DNA from: an uncultured Pseudomonadales bacterium
GTDB lineage: Bacteria; Pseudomonadota; Gammaproteobacteria; Pseudomonadales; Azotimanducaceae
Length of the DNA: 64,000 nt
Reading direction: 5' to 3'
Assembly: GCA_951813295.1 (NCBI GenBank)
Contig: CATOTI010000002.1
Location: 1,922,001 to 1,986,000 of the forward strand
Shown: piece after piece, positions 6,882 to 16,259 of the stretch
Position numbering within the stretch: position 1 is the first letter of the stretch
Layout: the number at the start of each line of letters is the position of its first letter
Notes under the pieces: generated by a model
Database searches by the model: none
Seen by the model: only the letters and a program-made list of their open reading frames with translations
What the model was told of the DNA's origin: nothing
Translations under genes and position numbers: made by a program

Positions 6882-8153
6882 CTATCCGATTCCCTCAGCG
6901 CTCGTCACGCCCGCTTCGATCAGGCCTTCGATCGCGCCTTCATCGAAGCCGATCTCCTGAAGGATGGTACGGGTCGTCGAACCGAACGCGGGAGTCGCGC
7001 CGCGGGCTCTGAAGCCGTCGTCGGATAGCCGCACGGGCGGGCTCGGCACGGTCATCGTTCCGGCGGTCGGATGCTCGAAGGTGTGCAGGATCCCGTTCGC
7101 CGCGACGTGTTCGTCATCGAAAAGCTCGACCGGGAACTTGACGGTGGAAACGGGCACGCCGGCGTCCTGCAGACGCGCCACCCACACGGCACTCGGCGTC
7201 TCACGCATCATCGCCTCTACCTTCGCCATGAGCGCGTCGTAGTGCTCTGTCTTGTTTTCGTTATCGGAGGCATCGAGTTCGGCGTCTTCGATCTGGAGCG
7301 CTTCGAGGAAGCGCACCCGAAGACCGCGTGAACCGCAGGCGACAGCGATTGGTGCGTCGGCGGTTTCATACGTGCGGAAGTAGACCTTGAGGAGCGGCAT
7401 TGCCCGCCCGGCGGACATGGACCGAGCTTGCGTCGCGAAGTCCGCGCCGTCGGCGCGTTGATCGGCAAGGCGGTCCAACACCCGCTGGTGGGTATCGCGG
7501 TCGATCGAGTCCGAGCGGACGAGTTGGTTGTTTTCGATCGTCATCGCTGCCTGCATGAGCGAGGTCTCGATCACGCCACCTTCGCCGGTGGACGCACGCC
7601 GGAAGAGTGCCGCGGAAACACCGAACGCGACCGACATGGCGCACATGTAGTCCGCACTCACTGGATCTCCGGGGGCCGGACGGCCGTCGATCATACGGCC
7701 GTTCGCAGCCATGAGCCCGGTGCGGGCCTGGACGACGATGTCCATGCCGGCGAATCCAGCATCGGGTCCTTTTGTACCGAATGCCGAGACCGCACCGATG
7801 ATGAGTCGGGGATACTTTGCCCTCAGCTCGTCGTTGCCGAGGCCGAGCTTTTCGGCAAGTCCGGGGCGAAAGTTCATCAGGACGACGTCGGCCTTCTCGA
7901 GCAGCGCATCGATTACAGGTTTCGCGCTCGGGTCGGAAATGTTGAGCGGCAATGAGCGTTTACCGCGGTTGCGCGAAATAAACGTCCGCGTTTCACCGGG
8001 TGCGATCGGTCGAAGCAAGCGGGTGGGATCCCCCGCGAGCGATTCGATCTTGATGACGTTGGCGCCGCCTTCGGCGAGGAGTTGTGCCGCAAAAGGTACG
8101 GCCACGAATTGGCCGAATTCGACGACGGTGATTCCGTCAAATGGCTGACTCAT
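6882..8153 (-). CDS. CaiB/BaiF family (family III) CoA-transferase
   Basis: A 423-aa protein. It begins QPFDGITVVEFGQFVAVPFAAQLL and continues GANVIKIE, the standard opening of family III CoA-transferases. FAGMDIVVQARTGLMAANG lies around residue 140 and carries the aspartate expected to form the acyl-anhydride intermediate. GEGGVIETSLMQAA is also typical. These dimeric cytoplasmic enzymes move CoA between carboxylic acids in carnitine, oxalate, bile-acid or aromatic degradation, or act as racemases; the substrate here is not clear. It is convergent with the fusion gene (29-base gap) and divergent from the cupin gene. The length is normal. Confidence 0.92.
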   Translation of the reverse strand: MSQPFDGITVVEFGQFVAVPFAAQLLAEGGANVIKIESLAGDPTRLLRPIAPGETRTFISRNRGKRSLPLNISDPSAKPVIDALLEKADVVLMNFRPGLAEKLGLGNDELRAKYPRLIIGAVSAFGTKGPDAGFAGMDIVVQARTGLMAANGRMIDGRPAPGDPVSADYMCAMSVAFGVSAALFRRASTGEGGVIETSLMQAAMTIENNQLVRSDSIDRDTHQRVLDRLADQRADGADFATQARSMSAGRAMPLLKVYFRTYETADAPIAVACGSRGLRVRFLEALQIEDAELDASDNENKTEHYDALMAKVEAMMRETPSAVWVARLQDAGVPVSTVKFPVELFDDEHVAANGILHTFEHPTAGTMTVPSPPVRLSDDGFRARGATPAFGSTTRTILQEIGFDEGAIEGLIEAGVTSAEGIG

Positions 8154-8304
8154 GACGCTCGCTCCTCCTCGATGGCCGACACCAGGGCGCGGTCGGCACC
8201 CTCACAAACCGCGCGATGGTAGCAGTGATTTCGCATCGCGCCGTCGGTGTGGCATCGCTTGTGCTTTGGCGCGAAGATCATCGAGCGAGATTGAGGGCAT
8301 AGGT

Positions 8305-8814
8305 ATGAGTCGTCCGCAAAAGATCGACCTCACGCGGTTTTCCTTTGCCTTGGGGCACGATTATTCGGTTGAAGCCGTGGAGCTCAAGCCGGGACCGCCG
8401 GTACGGCCGGACGGTGTGTCGATCGGTGTCGTGGATGTGACGGGCGATCCGCCGCATGGTGGTGAGATGCACCCGGATGGAGACGAGATCCTGCTCGTGC
8501 TGGCTGGGGTGCTCGAGGTCCGCATGGACGATGCGGAACCCGTGACGCTCGAGGCCGGCGACGGGTTCATCGTCCCGAAGGGCGTTTTCCACCGCGTGAA
8601 AATGATCGAGCCCGCGAAACTCATTCACATCACGCCGGGACCGAACGGCGAACATCGCGAAATGGGCCACCCACGCCTCGATGCGGAGCGAGCGGTGAAG
8701 GCGGAGGCCGGAGAACGTCCGGCAACCCCGGGCACGTTGAACAAGAAAACCCCGGGCGTGCCCGGACATCTGTCGTTCGCGGTCGAGCAACTCTGGGAAA
8801 GCGACAAGAAATAG
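8305..8814 (+). CDS. Cupin-domain protein
   Basis: A 169-aa protein from ATG 8305, preceded by GAGGG; the frame is open further upstream but without family sequence. The middle carries the two cupin motifs: a GGEMHPDGDEILLVLAGVLE stretch with metal-ligand histidine and glutamates near residues 54-70, and GDGFIVPKGVFHRVK near residue 92. This is a small beta-barrel that binds a metal or ligand, likely cytoplasmic. Its stop codon is two bases before the GTG of the DMT transporter, so the two are translated from one mRNA. An isomerase, dioxygenase or sensory role cannot be chosen. Confidence 0.85.
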   Translation: MSRPQKIDLTRFSFALGHDYSVEAVELKPGPPVRPDGVSIGVVDVTGDPPHGGEMHPDGDEILLVLAGVLEVRMDDAEPVTLEAGDGFIVPKGVFHRVKMIEPAKLIHITPGPNGEHREMGHPRLDAERAVKAEAGERPATPGTLNKKTPGVPGHLSFAVEQLWESDKK

Positions 8815-8816
8815 CC

Positions 8817-9704
8817 GTGTCTGACGTTACCGAGGAGCGCCGCCTTCGAGCGGCGTTTTTTATGTTGCTGGGAATGCTGATGGCGTCGTCGCTCGACGCG
8901 TCGGTGAAAGCGATCGTCTCCGATATCTCGCTGCCGCAGATCGTCTTTCTGCGCAGCGTCTTTTCGCTGCCCGTGATTCTGATCGTCTGCCGCATCGAGG
9001 GCGGCGGATTGGGAGGGCTCAAGACGACGCGCCCGGGCTGGCACGTCTACCGGGGGTTGCTCGCGAGCGGTGCTTCCTTCGGCTTCTTCTGGGGGCTCGG
9101 TCATGTCGAATTCTTGACCGCCGTGCTGCTCGCTCACATATCGCCCGTCGTGGTGGTACTCCTGTCGAAACCGGTGCTCGGCGAGCCGGTGCGGCTCGTG
9201 CAGTGGGTCGGGATCACGATCGGGTTCATCGGCGTGCTAGTGGTCGTCGATCCCGCCGGGCTCGATTTCCATCCAGCGGCGCTCGCCATCATCGGATCGA
9301 GCGTCTGCTGGGCGCTGCTGTCGCTCTCGAATCGCAAACTGGTGGGCGTGGAGCCGGCCGGCGCATTGCTTTTCTACATGGTGCCGATCGCGGCCGTCAT
9401 CGGACTGGTGCTCGCGATCCCCGACTGGACGACACCGAGCGCACGCGAGCTCTACTTCCTCATGTATGCGGGCGTCGCGTCAGGGCTACTGCATCTCTTC
9501 GTGCTGATCGCTTATCGCCACGCGCGGGCGGCGACGGTGGCACCGCTCGAATACTCGACGCTCGTCTGGTCGGCCCTGGCGGGCTATCTCTTCTGGGCGG
9601 AGTTACCGACGATTCTGGTAGTCGTCGGCGGCGTGCTCATTCTGACGGGTGGCGCGATCTCGATTCGCGGTGGTGTCAACTCGGAACCAGCCGCGGCGAG
9701 CTAA
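8817..9704 (+). CDS. EamA/DMT-superfamily transporter
   Basis: A 295-aa integral membrane protein with about ten hydrophobic helices in two EamA halves (residues 10-140 and 150-285). The opening AAFFMLLGMLMASSLDASVK and the second-half SVCWALLSLSNRKLVG are typical of the drug/metabolite transporter family, which exports small metabolites or imports them by proton exchange. The start is GTG 8817, two bases after the cupin stop. An ATG at 8862 is possible, but the family alignment includes the residues before it. A terminator-like hairpin lies inside codons 8-15. Confidence 0.88.
   Translation: MSDVTEERRLRAAFFMLLGMLMASSLDASVKAIVSDISLPQIVFLRSVFSLPVILIVCRIEGGGLGGLKTTRPGWHVYRGLLASGASFGFFWGLGHVEFLTAVLLAHISPVVVVLLSKPVLGEPVRLVQWVGITIGFIGVLVVVDPAGLDFHPAALAIIGSSVCWALLSLSNRKLVGVEPAGALLFYMVPIAAVIGLVLAIPDWTTPSARELYFLMYAGVASGLLHLFVLIAYRHARAATVAPLEYSTLVWSALAGYLFWAELPTILVVVGGVLILTGGAISIRGGVNSEPAAAS
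8838..8861 (+). terminator. Terminator-like hairpin inside the DMT transporter gene
   Basis: CGCCGC (8838-8843) and GCGGCG (8850-8855) pair perfectly around a six-base loop and are followed directly by six T residues (8856-8861). This is the shape of a Rho-independent terminator, but it lies within the first 45 bases of the transporter's coding sequence, just after the cupin gene. It may attenuate transcription into the transporter, or it may be coincidence in a run of Arg-Ala-Phe codons. Confidence 0.45.
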
Positions 9705-9776
9705 TCCGTCCCGTTGGCCCCCTTCGTTGATGCGCCGTATGCTGCGCGGCTTCGCATCCGGTCGCTAAGGAGGGGC

Positions 9777-10934
9777 ATGTTGCGCGTCGCTAAACGTCGA
9801 GTCTTATCAGCATCGGCGCTCATCGCTTGCCTCGCGATGTTCGCCCATCACGCCGCCGCCGAGATCGACCTGCCGCGGACGATCGCCTGGAGTGCCTACA
9901 ACCTCGGAACGACGGGTTATAACCAATCCGTCGCGATCGGCAAGGCGCTGAAAGAGAACTACGGGGTCAACCTGCGGGTGATTCCCGGCAAGAACGACAT
10001 CTCGCGTTTGCTGCCGCTCCGGCGCGGTCGCGTGCAGTTCACGGCCAATGGAATCGCGACCTTTATCGCCCAGGAAGGCGTTTTTCAGTTCGCCCATCCC
10101 AACTGGGGCCCGCTCAAAGTGCGTCTCTTGATCGCGTCGAACTCCGATGCGAACCAGAGCCTCGGCGTAGCGGCGGATGTGGGTGTCGCGACGTTCGCCG
10201 ATCTCAAGGGCAAACGGGTCGCCTGGGTGCGCGGTGCGCCTTCGCTCAACGTCAACACCGAGGCGATGCTCGCTTGCGGCGGGTTGACCTGGGATGACGT
10301 CGAGCGGGTCGATTACCCCGGCTATGACGCCATGTGGACGGGCGTGGTGAACGACCAGGTCGATGCGGCGTTCGCCAACACCGTGTCGGGCCCGACGCGT
10401 CGGCTCGAAGCCTCGCCGCGTGGGATCTTCTGGCCCACGCTGCCGCACGACGACACCGAGTGTTGGCAACGCTTAAACGGGGTCGCCCCTTACTTCACAC
10501 GCCACATCGCCACCCGTGGCGCCGCCATCACTGCCACCAATCCGCACGAAGGCGCGACCTACCCCTATCCGCTCCTGACCGCGCTCGATACACAGGATGA
10601 CGACCTCGTCTATTCGATGACGCGTGCGATCGTCGAGCGCTACGACGACTACAAAGACGCGGATCCCGGTGCCAACGGCTGGGCGGTTGATCGGCAGATC
10701 TTCGATTGGGTGGTGCCTTATCACGGCGGCGCGGTTCGTTACTGGCGGGAAGCCGGTGTCTGGACGGATGCGCTCGAGGCGCACAACAACCGCCTGGTCG
10801 AACGCCAGGAGACGTTGGCCTCCGCGTGGGAGCGGTTTCTTGCGACCGATCCCGATGAGGAGACATTCGCGGATGAATGGCTCGTGATCCGCCGCGAAGC
10901 GTTGACCGCGGCCGGGTTCGAATCCGCTTGGTAG
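9777..10934 (+). CDS. TAXI-family TRAP transporter solute-binding protein
   Basis: A 385-aa exported protein. ATG 9777 is chosen because AAGGAGGGG lies five bases upstream and the first 28 residues form a signal peptide (MLRVAKRRVLSAS, then a hydrophobic core, ending AHHAAA). The mature protein begins with IAWSAYNLGTTGYNQSVAIG, then RVIPGKNDISRLLPLRRGRV, as in TAXI receptors that catch small carboxylates or amino acids in the periplasm. It has the usual length for the family. The last bases overlap the start of the permease gene, so the two are coupled and form one uptake system. Confidence 0.9.
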   Translation: MLRVAKRRVLSASALIACLAMFAHHAAAEIDLPRTIAWSAYNLGTTGYNQSVAIGKALKENYGVNLRVIPGKNDISRLLPLRRGRVQFTANGIATFIAQEGVFQFAHPNWGPLKVRLLIASNSDANQSLGVAADVGVATFADLKGKRVAWVRGAPSLNVNTEAMLACGGLTWDDVERVDYPGYDAMWTGVVNDQVDAAFANTVSGPTRRLEASPRGIFWPTLPHDDTECWQRLNGVAPYFTRHIATRGAAITATNPHEGATYPYPLLTALDTQDDDLVYSMTRAIVERYDDYKDADPGANGWAVDRQIFDWVVPYHGGAVRYWREAGVWTDALEAHNNRLVERQETLASAWERFLATDPDEETFADEWLVIRREALTAAGFESAW

Positions 10935-12727
10935 TCAAACGCGTCGTTCAGATCGCGGCGGTCATCGCCGCCGTGCTCGCGATGGATTCGCTGCGCCTCT
11001 TCGGCGGCGTGGCGATTCTCGGCGCGTGGATCGAACTCGAGACCCACTATTTCTATGCGCTGATGGGTGTGTTGGTCGCGACCGCTTTTCTCACCTTTCC
11101 GACACGTAAGACCGATCCACCAGCGCGCCCACATGACGTGATTCTCGCTGTCGCCGCGTTGGCGCTCTGCGGCTATTTCTTCGTGCAGTCGGAAGCGATC
11201 CTCGATGAAGGTTGGGAGTTCGGCGCGCCGGCGGTCGCGCAATGGATGAGCTATGCGCTATGGCTCGTGCTGCTCGAAGCCGTTCGTCGGGCGGCCGGCT
11301 TGGCGCTCTTTTCGATCGTCGTTGCGTTTTCCGTCTATCCGATCTTTGCCGAGGTCATGCCCGGACCCATTTCGGGTTTGGCGGCGACGCCGGCGGAAAC
11401 GGCGGCGTATCACCTCATGAGCATCGAGAGTGTGCTCGGGGTGCCGTTTCGCGCGTTCGCCAATCTCGTGGTCGGCTTCCTGGTGTTCGGCGTCGCGTTA
11501 CAGAAAACCGGTGGTGGTCGATTCTTCATCGACCTTGCGAACGCGCTGCTCGGCCGGGTCCGCGGCGGACCGGCCAAGGTCGCCATCTTCGCGAGCGGTC
11601 TCATGGGCTCGATGAGCGGTAGCGTCATCACGAACGTCCTGACGACCGGACAACTGACGATTCCCGCGATGCGCCGTGCGGGTTTCCGGCCGAACTACGC
11701 CGCGGGGGTCGAGGCGTGCGCGTCGACGGGCGGCGTGCTCCTGCCGCCGATCATGGGCTCGACGGCCTTCGTCATGGCGACGATGCTCGAGATGGCCTAT
11801 TACGAGATCGCCCTCGCCGCCGCGGTCCCGGCGCTACTCTACTTCGCGGGACTCTTCATCCAGGTCGACTTCTTCGCGGCGTCGGAGGAGTTACCGGGAA
11901 CCGAAGATGATGGCGTGCGCGTATTGGACGTCCTGCGCGACGGCTGGTTCTACATCGGCGCGTTTGTGGTCCTCGTCTTCCTTCTCGTCTATCTGCAACG
12001 CGAAGCCGTGGCGCCCTTCTATGCCACCGGGCTCTTGCTGGTGCTCAACCAGTTCTCGAAAACGCATCGATGGCAGCTCGAGGATGTCGGCGAGTTCCTC
12101 GAAGCGACCGGCCGGTTGCTTGCCGAGATTCTGGTCATCCTCGCGGGTGTCGGCTTCATCGTCGGTGCGCTGTCCGTCACCGGTCTGTCGGGCACGCTCG
12201 TCAACGACCTCCTCTACCTGGCGGGTGGTAACACGTTTGTGCTCCTCGCAATGGGAGCGGTGACGAGCTTCGTTCTCGGCATCGGCATGACCGTCACAGC
12301 GGCTTACATCTTTCTTGCGATCGTCCTTGCGCCCGCGTTGGTACAAGGGGGGCTCGATCCCGTCGGTGTTCACCTCTTCATCCTCTATTGGGCGATGCTC
12401 TCCTTCATCACCCCGCCTGTAGCGCTCGGTGCTTTTGCGGCGGCTTCGATCGCGAACGCGCCGCCCGTACAGACCGGGTTCACGGCGATGCGTCTCGGTA
12501 GCGTGATCTATTTCGTGCCGTTCATCTTCGTGCTGAACCCGGCGTTCCTGGGTGCGGGATCGGTGTTCGAAATCGTCGGCGTGATAGTCGCGGCGATGGC
12601 GGGCATCACGTTGATCGCGGCGGGATTGCAGGGGTATTTGCCGTTCCGTGGCCGGATTCCGGTCGCGTTAGCTTCACTCCTCGTCCTCGTCGGTTTCGCG
12701 ATGGCGATTTCGACGGCGTGGCTCTGA
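10928..12727 (+). CDS. TRAP transporter fused permease (DctQM-type, TAXI system)
   Basis: A protein of about 599 aa with some 16 membrane segments: a four-helix small-subunit-like part (residues 1-150) fused to the large DctM-type part. The conserved LMGSMSGSVITNVLTTGQLTI stretch lies near residues 222-242, and GGVLLPPIMGSTAFVMA near residue 268. It moves the substrate delivered by the preceding TAXI receptor across the inner membrane, using a sodium or proton gradient. The start is uncertain: TTG 10928 overlaps the receptor stop (TTGGTAG), whereas the next ATG at 10982 would remove part of the first helix. Confidence 0.88.
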   Translation: MVVKRVVQIAAVIAAVLAMDSLRLFGGVAILGAWIELETHYFYALMGVLVATAFLTFPTRKTDPPARPHDVILAVAALALCGYFFVQSEAILDEGWEFGAPAVAQWMSYALWLVLLEAVRRAAGLALFSIVVAFSVYPIFAEVMPGPISGLAATPAETAAYHLMSIESVLGVPFRAFANLVVGFLVFGVALQKTGGGRFFIDLANALLGRVRGGPAKVAIFASGLMGSMSGSVITNVLTTGQLTIPAMRRAGFRPNYAAGVEACASTGGVLLPPIMGSTAFVMATMLEMAYYEIALAAAVPALLYFAGLFIQVDFFAASEELPGTEDDGVRVLDVLRDGWFYIGAFVVLVFLLVYLQREAVAPFYATGLLLVLNQFSKTHRWQLEDVGEFLEATGRLLAEILVILAGVGFIVGALSVTGLSGTLVNDLLYLAGGNTFVLLAMGAVTSFVLGIGMTVTAAYIFLAIVLAPALVQGGLDPVGVHLFILYWAMLSFITPPVALGAFAAASIANAPPVQTGFTAMRLGSVIYFVPFIFVLNPAFLGAGSVFEIVGVIVAAMAGITLIAAGLQGYLPFRGRIPVALASLLVLVGFAMAISTAWL

Positions 12728-12769
12728 CGCTTCGGCTAGGATCCGCGCCCTCGCCGCTCGGCCAGCACC

Positions 12770-13378
12770 ATGTCGATCATCCTCTATGAATTGGGTCCTT
12801 CACGTTCGGCACGCTGTCGCTGGGCGCTTCTGGAAGCAGGCCTCGAGTTCGAGTCGCGGGGCAACGATCCGTCGATCATCGGCAGCGACGAACTGAAGGC
12901 TGTTCACCCGCTCGGCAAGCTCCCCGCCGTCGTGATCGATGGCGAGCCGCTCTTCGAATCCGCGGCGATCGTCGCGGCGATTTGCGATCGCGTGCCGGAG
13001 AAGCGCCTCATCGCCGAAGCGGGAACGTGGGCGCGGGCACTGCATGATCAGTGGGTCTTCTTCGCACTCACCGAAATGGAGTCTTGGGTTTCGAGTTCGG
13101 AACTCAACACGCTCGATTTCGTTTTGCCGAAATCCGAGCATGTCCCGGCGATCATCGAGCAGAACGACCGTTTCTTCGTCAAAAGTGCAGCGGCCCTCGA
13201 GGAGCATCTGCGTGTGCACGAGTACCTCGTCGAGGATCGGTTCACGGCGGCGGATATCATCGTGAGCTACACGGTGGCGTTCGGTGAAGAACAGGGCCTG
13301 CTCGACGGGTTTGATGCGTTGTCGCGCTATCTCGACCGGGTTTCGGAACGACACCATTGCACGTTGACCCGTGATTAA
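12770..13378 (+). CDS. Glutathione S-transferase family protein
   Basis: A 202-aa cytoplasmic protein. Residues 1-75 form the thioredoxin-like N-domain, with LGPSRSARCRWALLEAGLEF at the active-site helix, the cis-proline in KLPAVVIDG and the ES glutathione-binding pair in LFESAAIVA. The remainder is the helical C-domain. It has normal length for the family. Serine in the GPSRSAR segment probably activates the thiol, as in beta/zeta-like bacterial GSTs. The substrate cannot be read from the sequence. It lies 42 bases after the TRAP permease and 15 before the LysE-type gene on the same strand. Confidence 0.85.
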   Translation: MSIILYELGPSRSARCRWALLEAGLEFESRGNDPSIIGSDELKAVHPLGKLPAVVIDGEPLFESAAIVAAICDRVPEKRLIAEAGTWARALHDQWVFFALTEMESWVSSSELNTLDFVLPKSEHVPAIIEQNDRFFVKSAAALEEHLRVHEYLVEDRFTAADIIVSYTVAFGEEQGLLDGFDALSRYLDRVSERHHCTLTRD

Positions 13379-13393
13379 CGCTTAGGAGCCGTT

Positions 13394-14023
13394 ATGCCTT
13401 CCATGGAACTCATGCTCGCCTTTTTTGCCGCTGCGGGGCTCTTCGCCTACATCCCGGGGCCGTCCATGATGTATGCCACCGCGCAGACGCTTGCACGTGG
13501 CCGGCGCGGCGGTCTGATGGCCGCTCTCGGGCTCCATGTGGGGGGCTACGTCCACGTCCTCGCGGCGGCGCTTGGCCTCGCGGTCTTGTTCGAAACGGTG
13601 CCGATCGTCTACGCGGCGCTCAAGCTCGCGGGTGCGGCGTATCTCGTCATCCTTGGCATTCGCTGGATCATCTCGCGCGAAGCGCTGAGCTTCGGATCCG
13701 TTGAGGACGTCGCGGGCGAGTCGCGCGCTTTCTGGCAGAGTGTCACGGTCGAGGTCCTGAATCCGAAGACCGCGATCTTCTTCGTCGCGTTCCTTCCGCA
13801 GTTCACCGATCCGGCCGCGGCCTTGCCGCTCTGGGCGCAACTCCTCGTGCTCGGCACGATCGTTAATCTGATGTTTTCGAGCGCCGATCTTCTCTGCATC
13901 GTGCTCGCGGCGAAGATGATCTCGTTCTTCAAACGCTCGGCGCGCGGTGGTGACCTGGCGCGCCGGTTCGGCGGCGGCATCCTCGTGGTGCTCGGCGCGA
14001 ACCTCGCGCTCTCTCGGAACTAA
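13394..14023 (+). CDS. LysE/RhtB family amino-acid exporter
   Basis: A 209-aa inner-membrane protein with about six hydrophobic helices. The N-terminal IPGPSMMYATAQTLARGRRG is the family signature (PGP followed by a conserved glycine-rich stretch), and EVLNPKTAIFFVAFLPQF near residue 118 is the second. Members export amino acids or their derivatives, such as homoserine lactones or threonine. AGGAGC precedes ATG 13394. The gene is convergent with the GMC-partner gene, whose stop lies only three bases beyond. Confidence 0.9.
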   Translation: MPSMELMLAFFAAAGLFAYIPGPSMMYATAQTLARGRRGGLMAALGLHVGGYVHVLAAALGLAVLFETVPIVYAALKLAGAAYLVILGIRWIISREALSFGSVEDVAGESRAFWQSVTVEVLNPKTAIFFVAFLPQFTDPAAALPLWAQLLVLGTIVNLMFSSADLLCIVLAAKMISFFKRSARGGDLARRFGGGILVVLGANLALSRN

Positions 14024-14026
14024 TCG

Positions 14027-14506
14027 CTACGTCGAACGCGGCGCTCGCCAGATGGGGCCTCGCGCTCTGACGGGATCGAGCAGCGAGAGATCACCCTGTG
14101 GCACCTCATGGCCATCGGGAAACGGTGGCCGCGCTTCCATGCCGAGCGATGCCATCACACGATCGTCGCGGTAGTAACACTGCGCCGTAATCGTCACGAG
14201 ATAGCGCATCGGTGTCGCCGGTGACTGACCGAATTCCAGGATGACCGACTCGCGATCGTCTTCGGCGAGATCGATCAGGCGTTCATCAAAGCGGGACCGT
14301 GCGATGGCGTCGACGGCGGAAATCGCCGTGCCGACGAGGTCGACGTTGGTCCGCACGATCGAGAGGACGTCGTCGAAGATGACGGGATCATCGGCGCCGG
14401 GGACACCGAACTCCTCACTTGCCGGGATCATGGCGCCGACGATGTAGCGCAGGGTGGCGGTCTGCTCCGCGTCGAGCGGATTGTCGGTGGCAATGGTTTG
14501 GCTCAT
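14027..14506 (-). CDS. Gluconate 2-dehydrogenase subunit 3-like small protein
   Basis: A 159-aa protein encoded 16 bases downstream of the GMC oxidoreductase. The segment ATLRYIVGAMIPASEEFGVPGADDPVIF is characteristic of the gluconate 2-dehydrogenase subunit 3 family, small helical partners of membrane-linked GMC flavoproteins. No twin-arginine signal is visible, in contrast with many periplasmic family members, so the pair may work in the cytoplasm or use another route. Its role is probably to support folding or electron transfer by the large subunit. Confidence 0.7.
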   Translation of the reverse strand: MSQTIATDNPLDAEQTATLRYIVGAMIPASEEFGVPGADDPVIFDDVLSIVRTNVDLVGTAISAVDAIARSRFDERLIDLAEDDRESVILEFGQSPATPMRYLVTITAQCYYRDDRVMASLGMEARPPFPDGHEVPQGDLSLLDPVRARGPIWRAPRST

Positions 14507-14522
14507 CGGGGTTTCCAGGCTG

Positions 14523-16130
14523 TTAGTCGAAGAGATTGGCGAGGCGTTTCTTCATCTGATCGGCGACGTAGAGCGCGAGCGCTTGAATCGTTCGGGTCGG
14601 GTTGACGCCCGCCGACGTCACGAAGATCGAGCCGTCCACGATGAAGAGATTCCTGACGTCGTGGCTGCGGCCCCACTCGTTGACCACCGACGACGCGGGG
14701 TCGCGTCCCATGCGCGCCGTCCCCATGAGGTGCCACCCACCGACCGAGATCGGCGCTTCGGACATGATGTCGACTCCCCCCGCGGCGCGTAGGACTTCGC
14801 TCGCGCGGTCGACCGCAAAATCGAGCATCTTCCGGCTGTTGTCGGATAGTCGATAGGTCACCTTGGGCGCGGGAATGCCGTCGTTGTCCCTGAGCTCGGG
14901 ATCGAGCGTCACTGTGTTGTGCTCTTCCGGCAGGTCCTCGCAAATGGCGACCATGCCGGTGATCCGATCGAAGAGCTTTCGGTAGGCGGCGTGGTGCGCC
15001 GCACCCCAGGGAATACGGCCCGAATGCATGCCCGTCAGCGCCGTCGCGATCGGGCCGCGGCCGCGCGTGATCTCATAGGTGAAGCCGCGAACGAATCCGC
15101 GCGTTTCGTCCGTCTCGTAGAACTCCTGGCTCCAGATGCAGTTGCCGGGACCCCGGTGGCCGTCGAGTTCATCGTCGAAGATGCCGTTGATGGAAGCGTA
15201 GGGATGGAACATGAGGTTTTTACCGACGAGCCCGCTCGAATTCGCGATACCGTTCGGAAAACGCTCGGATGTCGAATTCAACATGATGCGCGGCGTCCCG
15301 ACGCCGTTCATCGCGAGGATGACCACCTCGGCGGCTTGAAAGTGCTCGTCGCCGTCTTCGTCGAAGTAGTAGACGCCCGACGCCATGCCCTCGTCGTTGA
15401 CGGCGATTTCGCGCACACGTGATCGGGTTCGTACTTCGACGCCCGCGCGGATCGCGTGGGGCCAATAGGTGATATCCGAACTCGCTTTGGCGCCCTGTGC
15501 ACAACCGCTGGTGCACGCGCCGAGATTGATGCACTGCTCGCGCCCGTCCCAGACTTGTGTCGCGATCGCGGAGTCGGACGGCCACCAGTGCCAACCGAGC
15601 TCGTTGAAACCTTCCGCGAGTGCGGTCCCGGACTTGCCGAGAGGTAAGGGCGGCATGACGGATTGCTTGGCCGGATAGGCGGGATCGCCCGAGAGGCCCG
15701 AAACGCCCGTCATACGGTCGTTCTCGGCGTAGAAGGGCTCCAGCACCTCGTAGTCGACCGGCCAGTCGTCCCCGACCCCGTCGAGCGAGCGGACATGGAA
15801 GTCGGACGGGTGAAAGCGCGGAAAATGTCCGGCGTAGAGGATCGTGCTGCCGCCGACACCGTTGAAGTTCGCGACGGCGATGGGGGATTCGCTGTCGTTG
15901 ATGGGGTAGTCGGTCGGTCGTTGGCGACGATTGGGGCTGATTGCCATGTCGCCGAACGATCGTGACTCCCAATCGCGACCCGAACTCGGATACTCGGCCG
16001 GGTTCATCCAGTCGCCTTGCTCGAGACAGACGATGTGCATCTTCGTCTCCGCGAGACTCCAGGCGATCGCTGCGCCTGATGCGCCCGCACCGACGATCAA
16101 GACGTCGACGGGCTCCTCCGTGTTGGCCAT
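14523..16130 (-). CDS. GMC-family FAD oxidoreductase
   Basis: A 535-aa flavoprotein. ATG 16130 is chosen for its GGAGGG box and because DVLIVGAGASGAAIAWSLAE, the FAD-binding motif, starts eight residues in. The central GVGGSTILYAGHFPRF and the C-terminal GGWHLMGTARMGRDP, followed by LFIVDGSIFVTSAGVNPTRT, are GMC signatures. The latter contains the usual His and Asn active-site region. It oxidises alcohols, sugars or sugar acids. A CINLGACTSGCAQGAK cluster resembles that of membrane-linked gluconate and choline-type dehydrogenases. It is transcribed with its small partner at 14027. Confidence 0.9.
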   Translation of the reverse strand: MANTEEPVDVLIVGAGASGAAIAWSLAETKMHIVCLEQGDWMNPAEYPSSGRDWESRSFGDMAISPNRRQRPTDYPINDSESPIAVANFNGVGGSTILYAGHFPRFHPSDFHVRSLDGVGDDWPVDYEVLEPFYAENDRMTGVSGLSGDPAYPAKQSVMPPLPLGKSGTALAEGFNELGWHWWPSDSAIATQVWDGREQCINLGACTSGCAQGAKASSDITYWPHAIRAGVEVRTRSRVREIAVNDEGMASGVYYFDEDGDEHFQAAEVVILAMNGVGTPRIMLNSTSERFPNGIANSSGLVGKNLMFHPYASINGIFDDELDGHRGPGNCIWSQEFYETDETRGFVRGFTYEITRGRGPIATALTGMHSGRIPWGAAHHAAYRKLFDRITGMVAICEDLPEEHNTVTLDPELRDNDGIPAPKVTYRLSDNSRKMLDFAVDRASEVLRAAGGVDIMSEAPISVGGWHLMGTARMGRDPASSVVNEWGRSHDVRNLFIVDGSIFVTSAGVNPTRTIQALALYVADQMKKRLANLFD

Positions 16131-16259
16131 GAATCCCTCCGCATGAAGAACCGCCAAGTATGCACATTGGTTCCGCGGGCGAGGCAATGCCTGCACCAAA
16201 TTGCCGGGGTCGGGAGCTTGTGCCTACCCTTGGCTCGTCGCGAACCGGGAGAGGATCTG

